Positions 55,686 through 64,000 of a stretch of DNA of 64,000 bases are shown here, piece after piece. A program made the translations under genes and the position numbers. The first letter of the stretch is position 1, and every line of letters begins with the position of its first letter. The notes beneath the pieces are model-generated. The model was not told where the DNA came from and did not search any database. It saw only the letters and a program-made list of their open reading frames with translations. The stretch lies in the NCBI GenBank assembly GCA_905160935.1, contig CAJHZI010000508.1:477001-541000 (forward strand). The letters are read 5' to 3'. The stretch comes from Enchytraeus crypticus (lineage: Eukaryota; Annelida; Clitellata; Enchytraeida; Enchytraeidae).

Positions 55686-55984
55686 GTTAGCATAATGATT
55701 TAACAATTTTATCTATCAATCGGTATTAGTATCAATAAGTCTAAGATATGAACGTGTATGATTAAACTTCAGTGCTTTATCCAGTACCTACTTTATGCGA
55801 AGTATGCAGAAATCCTTTCAAAGGATTTGAAGGTACTTTGTATTTTCATATTGAACACTAAATATTTTTTGTCTAATGATTAACGGTGAAATATTTAATA
55901 TTTTATGTATTTGATATATATTTTATTTGTATTGTCTGATTGGTTTTTAGTACTTTATGTAGTCTCCTTTTATGCAATTCATGC

Positions 55985-56082
55985 TTAGGTTTTCATTCGC
56001 CGGCTTGATTTTTGTCTCAATAGTGTTCGATGTTGTCATTGATGACTGTAGCACTCTAATTGTTGTTGTTGTTGTTAGGGTA
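55985..56082 (+). repeat. SINE-F tail in intron 8
   Basis: TCGCCGGCTTGATTTTTGTC, CAATAGTGTTCGATGTTGTC, TGTAGCACTCTAATTG, then (TTG)n. Confidence 0.8.
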
Positions 56083-56654
56083 ATTTACTGCATGACAAGT
56101 TAATATGCTACTATGCTACTGATTGAAAGTCTTCTTTTATTTAGAAGACCGGATACAAAATTAATTGTCAAACTTTCGTACTTATTTTCTTAATTTTTTA
56201 CTTTTTTCGTATTTTATGAAATATTACTTGGAAATTAACTTAAAATTATATAAAATATTACTTGCGAATTTGAGAATGAATATTACCTAATTAAAATATT
56301 ACTTGATTATTTGTGTGACTGACTGACTGAATAACTGACTAATTAATTGTTTAATTAGTTTTCTATTGGTTGAATGAGTGTTCTATATGAGGTTTTATTG
56401 GTTAATTTATCGGGTTTTTCAATTACTCCTTCATTCGCTTTGTCCCTCACTCATTTATTCATTCTTGCTGTTCCAATTATTGATTAATTGTATACTGTGT
56501 GTATGTGTGTGTGTGTGCGTATATGTGTATATGTATGCATATATACACATATGCGCAGACTATATGCTTTTCTGGTTTTTGTTGCATTGTTCTATGTGCA
56601 AGATTCATGTATGGGTTTTTACGCCTGAAAAAAAGCAATAAATAAAAAAAATAA

Positions 56655-56657
56655 ATA

Positions 56658-56735
<78 letters not shown>
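56655..56735. repeat. (AT)n microsatellite in intron 8
   Basis: AT runs on both sides of CATGTA. Confidence 0.93.
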
Positions 56736-56961
56736 TATGTGTTTATGTATGTGTATGCATGTATATCAGTATACTTATATAAATGTATGTATATGTATGA
56801 ATATATATGTGACTTTATATGGGTCCCTATAAATGCCTAGTGCCTTTGGTTAACTCTGATTTTGCAATTATGTGCTATTCAACTATTTACATTACATTGT
56901 GTATTTGATATGCAAAATCGAAATTTTAAATAAATAAATAATTCGTTGGCTTTGTTGCTAG

Positions 56962-57222
<261 letters not shown>

Positions 57223-57512
57223 TAGGACGCCTACTTAACAGTCAGGAGGCCACGTGTTTGAGTTCCTAAAAGATTGTCCCTGACAGCAACACTAGTAACG
57301 CGGAAAAGGATGTTGATAAGGCGTTTTAATTTACTTAATTTGGCGCTACTTTGGTAGTTTAAGTTGTCCTTATCGAAAAATTGGTATTTATGAACATTAT
57401 TTTTATCTCTTTTATAATAGTGTTATATAATTCATTTTATTATTGCTAAATATTTATTTATTTTCTAAACATATTATTATGAAAAACGATACAATATTTA
57501 GAATATTTATAC

Positions 57513-57578
<66 letters not shown>

Positions 57579-57602
57579 TATATATAAATATATATATATA
57601 TA
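57513..57602. repeat. (AT)n microsatellite in intron 9
   Basis: AT run with TTGTTTATATATAAAT break. It ends about 30 bp before exon 10. Confidence 0.93.
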
Positions 57603-57634
57603 CTACGTAGTGATTTTTATTTTTTTGTTTGCAG

Positions 57635-57697
57635 TATTTTGTATTTGATTTCAACATGCCGCCTGCACTTCTCTTCGATAAAATCATCTCTCTAACG
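57635..57697 (+). CDS. OTOF: Otoferlin exon 10 (C2B)
   Basis: The acceptor is TTGTTTGCAG and the donor GTATGC at 57698. The exon is 63 nt, 21 codons (residues 328-348), reading YFVFDFNMPPALLFDKIISL plus Thr. It continues exon 9 in phase 0 and matches the YFVFDF and FDKII blocks of otoferlin C2B. The upstream intron carries a long AT microsatellite ending about 35 bp before the acceptor. Confidence 0.95.
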
Positions 57698-57714
57698 GTA
57701 TGCACTGCAATACA

Positions 57715-57905
57715 TAATATAATTCAATACATAAAACAGTCATTCAATACATAATTCAGTCATTCAATACATAACTCAGTCATTCAATACATAATTCAGT
57801 CATTCAATACATAAAACAGTCATTCAATATATAACTCAGTCATTCAATACATAATACAGTCATTAAATACATAAATAGTTATTAATACATAACTCAGTTA
57901 TGCAA
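57715..57905. repeat. 20-bp minisatellite at start of intron 10
   Basis: About nine units of CATTCAATACATAATTCAGT with variants, beginning about 20 bp after the exon 10 donor. Confidence 0.93.
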
Positions 57906-58289
57906 CACATAACTCAGTATTGCGCAATGTATAACTAATGCCAGCAACAATATATAATACTCTACTAGTACATTAAAAACATGTATGCTAATATCATACG
58001 AATGTCACGTGCTGATATTAACATTGCATTTTCATTTAAAATGCATTGCATTTTGCTAATGCATTTCTTTTGTATGTGTTTCTAATGTATTTACATAGTA
58101 CAAAACCTTACCTAAATATTGCTGTGAATTTCAGTGAAATGCACCTATAGAAAAATTCAATGCAGTAGATTGAGGTGATTTAGATTTAGGTACCATAACG
58201 TGGACAAGACGTGCAATTTAGTTTCGCACAGAGCATTTCTGTACTGTAGTTTGTATGTGCATTAAATGTTCAATATTATGCGAATTATT

Positions 58290-58430
58290 CATAGCTGGAA
58301 CCAGTGGCTATGTCGGTAAGATATTCGACCGCGGATCAGTATGTGCGGGGTTCAAATCTTGGGCTCGCCCGTCACTGACATCGCTTTCGAGTGAGGAAAC
58401 TGACGTTAAAACTAGCTTTGCCAGCTTTAT
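58290..58430 (+). repeat. SINE-A copy in intron 10
   Basis: AGCTGGAACCAGTGGCTATG to AACTAGCTTTGCCAGCTTTA. A well-preserved body. Confidence 0.93.
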
Positions 58431-58864
58431 GTGTATTCTGATGTCGCCTACGAGCGACGAGCAACAGGGCGTAACAATTTGTCTGATATATCTAATTTAA
58501 AATGTTTTCACTTTTTACTAAAAAACTTGAGTAAATAAATCAGATTGTTTAACAACTGATCTTGTTAAATTATAAAATATACTTTTATAATCTGTTTTAT
58601 TAATATCATCGTAATTTTGATTTTATTTGTGACTTTTGGCTTCAATCAAATATAATTAATCTATTCTTTAAAAATTAGTTAAAAAATAAAGTAAGACTGA
58701 TTAAAAATCTAACTGATTTCATTAAGCCTCTCTCAAAGACCAAACCTATGATAAGACAGAATGTTCATTCAAATGACTTAGTAATGGCTGTAGATGCAGC
58801 TGACGCTATTTACCATAACATATTGCTGCTTACTACAAGTATATATGTAATTTCATTTAGTAAT

Positions 58865-58945
58865 TGCCTTGTGCAATACGTCCCTGACATCATCCTTTTA
58901 TAAGGAAACGGACGTTAAATCTTTATTATTATACTTACTATTAAT
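58865..58945 (+). repeat. Family I tail in intron 10
   Basis: AATACGTCCCTGACATCATC, AGGAAACGGACGTTAAATC, then TTTATTATTAT. Confidence 0.75.
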
Positions 58946-59179
58946 ATTACCAAGTATAGGTATCCTAATTTTATTGTTCTACTTGGTTCTACTTTTACTC
59001 TAATCATTGTCTTGCTTTACATGTATATTACCTATAAAGTTTTGTGTAATATGTTGTCTCTAGTAATTATTTTAGTTATATATTGACTATTCTATCGGTC
59101 TTACACGTATGCAGTGAGTTGTTTTAGCAGTTATATTGCACTATCATGGCTATGGTAGTTTTCTAGTACTGTACTGTAC

Positions 59180-59214
<35 letters not shown>

Positions 59215-59282
59215 TTCTCTCTTTCTCTCTTTCTCTCTTTCTCTCTCTCTATTTCTTTTTCTCTCTCTCTCTCTCTCTCTCT
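59180..59282. repeat. (CT)n microsatellite in intron 10
   Basis: CT tract with TTT breaks. 59285-60205 shows nothing I recognise. Confidence 0.93.
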
Positions 59283-60209
59283 CGGAACTATCTGGATTGC
59301 CTGTAATAGTTGCCTTGCTATTTTATTTCACACGGTTGTCTTGTCAAGTGTTGCCTGTAATTAACGTCTCATACAACCTCGAGCTGTTGTCTTATATTAC
59401 CTGGTTGTCTTATTACGTTGTCTCTAGTGGTTGTCATATGCTATAGATAGCATCTTTAGGCCTCTACTGTTTCGTTATAGTGACTTCTATGTTGTTAGTG
59501 CTATTGTTTATGTGTGCACAACTTATCGACTGTAGTGATTAGATATAAATTAATTCTATTGTTAGTATAGCATTAGTATTCGTTATTAACCTGACTTCTG
59601 ATGCACCAGTTAGAGTTTGATTAGACAGTGAAGCTACAAATAATCGGCTAGTATTAATATTTTAAGTTTTCATGTATAGTAAAATGATGCGGTCTTTTGC
59701 ACCTATTAGCTGTTTATGTTATTGAATACGGTACTTTGGCTCATTTTCCTACACAACGTATGAAAGATAAAGGAATTGAAGACTCGTATAGCAAACTGAA
59801 TAACAGTACAATCGGACTGGGCAGTGCATTAACATACAGTACATTATGTTAGGAAACAAAATAAAGCATTGAAATAAGGTTCAGTTATTCAATCGATATA
59901 AGCTGAACAATACATATCAGTGCATACGGTATATTGCTTATCCAATACCTCAGTAGAGTTTCGTAGAGAATTACCTAGCATGAAACGTTGGAAAATTGCA
60001 ATTCAAATTGAAATTAAACAATACAATTTAAATTAAAATAAATACATTTCAGTATATTATAGCAATATTTTGCACATATTATTACGGAGTACAGCACACG
60101 GCAATATAGGACGAGGAAATATTTTACTGTACCCAAAATAACCAACTCATTCGCCAAATTAGACCGATAATATAATCAGCCATTCTGCTCACTACTTCAG
60201 TTCAGTACG

Positions 60210-60332
60210 TTTGAGCGAACCTCCTTCAACTTCCATCAGCTTCCATCAACTTACATCAGCTTCCATCAGCTTCTATCAACTTACATCAGCTTCCATCAGC
60301 TTCCATCAACTTACATCAGATTCCATCAGCTG
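60210..60332. repeat. 12-bp tandem repeat upstream of exon 11
   Basis: TTCCATCAGC and TTACATCAAC units in a partial 24-36 bp higher-order order. Confidence 0.88.
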
Positions 60333-60478
60333 CACATAATAAAAACGCTAAAACATATCCTATCTCACTTTTGGTCCCTGTTTCGAACACCTGAAGTTTT
60401 AACTGGTCTGCACTGTGCAATTTCTGAATCCAGTACGGGAATTACATGTACATGTAACCTGCATTATCTTCTTCATAG

Positions 60479-60563
60479 GTTTTGCATTCGAGAAATCTCC
60501 TTCGCTCTGGAACAGTTGTCGGGACATTCAGAATAGATGTCGGGACTGTGTACTTCACTCCTG
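60479..60563 (+). CDS. OTOF: Otoferlin exon 11 (C2B), last exon seen
   Basis: The acceptor is TTCTTCATAG and the proposed donor GTAAAA at 60564. The exon encodes residues 349-376 plus one base: [20 protein letters not shown], then [18 protein letters not shown] and DVGTVY are the matching vertebrate blocks. An open frame runs on to 60796 without similarity and is taken as intron. The exon expected next (His/Trp-rich, KWAxLSDPDD-like) was not found before 64000. Confidence 0.93.
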
Positions 60564-61245
60564 GTAAAATTAAAGAGATAAGCCATTTAAATCAAAAGTT
60601 TTTATTCAACCCTCACTCGACCCACCGTTCTTTCCTGAAATATTTTCGAAAATTCAATTCCACTTTTGATCTCGTTGTTGTGAAGTTTATTTCCTGCACC
60701 TTTACAGATATCTTTGCAAGAGGACGTGCGGAAATGTTAAGATTTTTGTCAGTTTTTCGCGTATTGTTTCGCGTTCATAAATGTCCCTCTAGTTAGTAGT
60801 TACTACTTCTATTGGTTGATTTCCTGAATCTACTTTTCAAATTACAATAATAAAATTTGATTGTGTTGCATGGCATGATTATTTGTTATAATGTGCACTT
60901 CACAGTTCTGCGCTTCATCGACGGCAATAGTTCATAGACTGCAATAGTTATAAAAATGATTTAGTTTCGTTTGCAATTGTGTTCTTTTATTTTGGTAATT
61001 TATTTCCGTCTTGCAATACTGAGTTTTAGTTTCAGTGGAAGATAACCGACCCATGCCATTTTTAGACGTTATTTATTGGCGTTCCAATTGTTCCTAATGC
61101 TCATTGAAATTTTATACCATTTTATAATGTACTGGTCTGTAATAATAGAAAAAACAAACGCCAGATCGCACACTACAGGAAATTGCTTTTTGTTCACAAA
61201 TCGATATATCTAATGCTCCTTTATTTCAGAATCATATCGTATAAA
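60564..61245. other. Intron 11, no recognised element
   Basis: The frame of exon 11 stays open to 60796 but without otoferlin similarity. Taken as intron. Confidence 0.5.
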
Positions 61246-61400
61246 TGGGCCATTCTTCCATTGGTTCATCTTCCTATTTAACCATCATTTTATAGGACCA
61301 TCTGTCTATTGCACCGTTATTTCATTGGTCCATACTACTATATATATTGGACCATCCATCTATTGGATCATACTTATTTTAAACTGTCTTTCAATTTATA
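61245..61400. repeat. Loose CCATTGGTCCAT-type tandem repeat
   Basis: Units around CTATTGGACCATACTT or TTCCATTGGTCCATC, strongly drifted, related to the text at 62980-63100. Confidence 0.65.
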
Positions 61401-61624
61401 CATCTTTCTTTCACCAAAAATATGGTAGCATGAGTACAATAAGTACACAATAAAAGGTACACTATACAAAGTGAAATCATGTTCAGCGAAACAGTGTAAA
61501 GAGATAAAGTGTTCGAAAACGAAAAGAACATGAAACATCACACACATGTACTTCGAAAAGCTGCAATAAACAAATAAATTAAATAAATTAGAGAAAATTA
61601 TATTCTTTTACTTTTTCATTTATC

Positions 61625-62612
61625 CTGCATTAATTTTAAGTTTTATTTAGTTTATTAATTTCAAAGTATAGACGCAAATAATACTTCCAGTACTTTTCAT
61701 ATATCCTTAACATTGCATCAATAAAGCAATTGTACTCAGACATTAGTTTGCATAATTCTTCATGCCTATAATCAAAAATTTCACAGTAATGGTTACCCAT
61801 TGAACGTAGCTTAGATAAGAACTTCAATCGTCGTGTAGCAATTTTTAGTTCAGCAGGCCATTGACCCATGTAATATTGACTTTGAGCTGTAATATTCTTA
61901 TCGAATGTATGGAAAAGCTTAGAGTAGATCTGTGTATATGCATTTTCAATGCTGCGGATTTGTGACTTAGACGGTACAACACTGTCTAAGCCATATAGTA
62001 ACATGGGTACACATTGCGATTCAGTCAACGAAATTGTCACCTCCGGTGAAGAGGTGCCAATTCTTGAAAAAATCGCGTTGAGTACTCGAAAGAATATTTG
62101 CTTCCTATTTTGTAAGTTTAATTTGAAATGCCTAGCAGAAACGACTGACAAACCTACATTCATGACTTCGCCTACCCATTGTATAGGTGCACCATTTATT
62201 AAGATTTGTGAAGCTTTAAAGGAATGTCTAGGGCCAATACGAATACAAAATGTCTTATTACAATTTATCGATAAACCAATAGAACTAAGTTCTTCATTGC
62301 ATATGTCAGTAAGTTTCTCTGCATACATTACTGAATTACAACACAGACCTTTAATAAAAATCCCAGCTTTGATTTCTCTAGTTTTAGTAACAGCCCATCA
62401 ACTGTTAACAAAAACAATATTGGGGATAAAATACCTCCTTGTCTAACCCCCGAAGAAATGATAAAAGGTTTAGAGAAATTATTTTTATATTTAACAACAG
62501 AATTTAGCTTAGAATACCAATCTTTTAAAATTTCAATAAACCACCTTGGACAACTCCTATCGATTAGTTTGATAAAAAGCATATTTGACCACACTTCTAC
62601 AGTGTGAGACTA
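61625..62612 (-). mobile_element. CR1/L2-like LINE ORF2 fragment in intron 11
   Basis: From the 5' side on the minus strand: VWSNMLFIKLIDRSCPRWFI, SGVRQGGILSPILF (RT motif), then after a loss of sequence an in-frame 230-codon block: INCNKTFCIRIGPRHSFKAS, MLLYGLDSVVPSKSQIRSIE, GQWPAELKIATRRLKFLSKL and a C-terminus at 61636. The YADD catalytic box expected between GLLLKLEKSKLG and YAEKLTD is deleted, so this copy cannot make active RT. Clade call is by general pattern only. Confidence 0.88.
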
Positions 62613-62818
62613 TACTTCTATTGGATCATTCTTATATTTGACCATACTTCTACAGTATGAGACTATACTTCTATTGGATCATTCTTATATTTGACCATAC
62701 TTCTACAGTATGAGACTATACTTCTATTGGATCACTCTTATATTTGACCACACTTCTACAGTATGAGACTATACTTCTATTGGATCATTCTTATATTTGA
62801 CCACACTTCCCATTTTAT
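62582..62818. repeat. 53-bp minisatellite overlapping the LINE end
   Basis: Four to five units of TTTGACCACACTTCTACAGT, GAGACTATACTTCTATTGGA and TCATTCTTATA. The first unit includes bases that code VEVWSNM of the LINE on the minus strand. Confidence 0.92.
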
Positions 62819-62829
62819 TATACTTCTAT

Positions 62830-62970
62830 TTCGGCTGGAACCAGTGGCGATGTCTGTAAGATATTCGATCGCTGATCAGTATGAGGGTTCAAATCCTGAG
62901 CTCGCCCGTCATTGACATCGCTTTCGAGTGAAAAAACTGACCTTAACATTAGCTTTACCAGCCTTTTTTA
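62830..62970 (+). repeat. SINE-A copy in intron 11
   Basis: CGGCTGGAACCAGTGGCGAT to CATTAGCTTTACCAGCCTTT, with a 7-bp loss before the B box (TATGAGGGTTCAAATCCTG). Confidence 0.92.
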
Positions 62971-62974
62971 TTGG

Positions 62975-63100
62975 CTTATACTTCTAATGGTCCATCTTTC
63001 TATTGAACCATACCTTTATAGGACCATACTTCTGTTGGCCCATACTTTCACAGAAGCATACTTATATTGGACCATACTTCTATTGGACCATACTTACATT
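62975..63100. repeat. Loose ACTTCTATTGGACCAT tandem repeat
   Basis: About six drifted units. The SINE-A copy separates this from the related 53-bp array. Confidence 0.75.
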
Positions 63101-63104
63101 GGAT

Positions 63105-64000
63105 GCAATGGCTGTGGCCTGTCGCATCCGAAGAGGAAAGGTATATTTTTATTTATAGATTTCCCTTCCAGATATCAATCGTTTATCTTCTTGTCCTCGT
63201 TTTCATTTGAAATCTAAACCGATCTACAGTTTTCGATTTTTCGCTTTCACTTTAAAAGAGATCAATGTTCTGTATAATTTTCGTTTTCATCTTAAGACAA
63301 GTCATTGTTTTAGAGTTTTACTTTTCACATTGAAGCAGAATAATGTTTTGTAACTTTTCGTTTTCATATTGTGAAATTGACGGAGGAATGTTTCAATAGT
63401 TTGATTGTCGTGCGGCTTAATTAAAATCTACCTTTAAATCTTGTTTTAAAATGTTTAACGCAGATTATTTTATTACTATAGAATGCTTTTGTTTTATTTA
63501 CTTCTTAATTTTGTATTTAATATTTTTAATGTTTTATCTTTTTCATAGGTAATTTTAGAATTTAATTTTGAATTTATTTAACTTTAGATTTTGTCAAGGC
63601 ATGGCTTACATGAACGTGCAATTGTTGTACATTTAGCTATTTGCTTTGGGATTGTTTATTATAATAGTATTATAAATTGTCAGGATGCCATAAGTAGTAT
63701 ATACTATAGATCCTTTAGTTTGTGCATGCAATCATTCTCGTCACTATATTCATGCGGACGTCACCTTCAGATGGAAAAACCCGCGTTAAAACGTTACTTG
63801 TGCAGTCATTTTTATAATATTATTATTTTCTCTATTTCGAATTATTTGTGCTCTTATTTTTATCATAGTAATTAATTAGTAATATTATTAGAATATGTGC
63901 AGCCTAGCAACCATACTAATCAGATTTATTGTAGTGTTGTTGCTATCAAGTGATAGAATTATAAAGCGCATGTCTTTTAACATGCTGGTCAGGTGCTACA
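63105..64000. other. Intron 11 tail, nothing recognised
   Basis: AT-rich. A short drifted repeat (TTTTCGTTTTCAT...TGTTTTG) lies at 63225-63370. No otoferlin exon found. Confidence 0.45.

Noticed and set aside
60564-60796. Continuation of exon 11 as a longer exon
   Set aside because: The frame remains open but loses similarity exactly at a GTAAAA donor that fits the family's exon end.
61229-61275. Candidate next otoferlin exon: after TTATTTCAG one frame reads YKWAIL, like the vertebrate KWAIL block
   Set aside because: The matching frame has phase 2, whereas exon 11 leaves phase 1. Similarity ends after five residues, a stop follows, and the text is part of a CCATTGGTCCAT-type repeat.

Overview
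This is AT-rich animal nuclear DNA, very dense in interspersed and tandem repeats. Coding sequence is sparse: eleven short exons on the + strand. Each is bounded by GT/AG splice sites with matching phase, and together they encode the first 376 residues of an otoferlin-type ferlin (a multi-C2-domain membrane-fusion protein). The segments align block by block, from memory, with vertebrate otoferlin: a start reading MALVLH, a degenerate C2A domain, a variable Ser/Arg/acidic linker, and a C2B domain with stretches such as [16 protein letters not shown]. The organism is probably a non-vertebrate metazoan. A lophotrochozoan such as a mollusc would suit the LINE and SINE flavour, but that is inference; the sequence does not prove the taxon.

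Layout. Positions 1-6263 are upstream sequence, with a GC-rich patch near 2.7-2.9 kb, two fragments of one LINE family (one carrying a SINE insertion) and microsatellites. Exon 1 is 6264-6342. Intron 1 is 42.3 kb (6343-48664) and fills two thirds of the window. It holds most of the SINEs, a deletion-derivative mariner-like transposon, LINE fragments, a dozen minisatellites, a 1.4-kb TATA-rich array and one unassigned GC-rich open stretch (7790-8191). Exons 2-11 lie between 48665 and 60563, separated by introns of 0.4-2.8 kb. Intron 11 runs off the end; it contains a minus-strand LINE (61.6-62.6 kb), and the rest of the gene must lie beyond 64000.

Repeat families, with names used only here. 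SINE-A: tRNA-derived, about 135 bp, some two dozen copies in both orientations. SINE-B: about 225 bp, tRNA-like. SINE-C: about 270 bp with a tRNA-like head. SINE-D: tail ends in TTGATT repeats. SINE-E: tail ends in GATGAT repeats. SINE-F: tail ends in TTG or TTA repeats. 5S-SINE: contains a segment related to 5S rRNA. Family H: shares a LINE 3' motif with a GA tail. Family I: short 3' tails ending in TTATTATT. LINE-1 here means the RTE/jockey-like 'GRGRPR' LINE whose 3' end carries the GA tail. The mariner-like transposon is present twice, in opposite orientation.

The otoferlin exons are the only genes I can defend. No RNA gene, CRISPR array, operon or retrovirus-like/LTR element was recognised. 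Most long open frames are translations of simple repeats. The most interesting signals are structural: SINE insertions tight against otoferlin exons, fold-back SINE copies, minisatellites that appear to have been seeded by transposon ends, a perfect 50-bp palindrome, and inverted LINE copies in a short intron.
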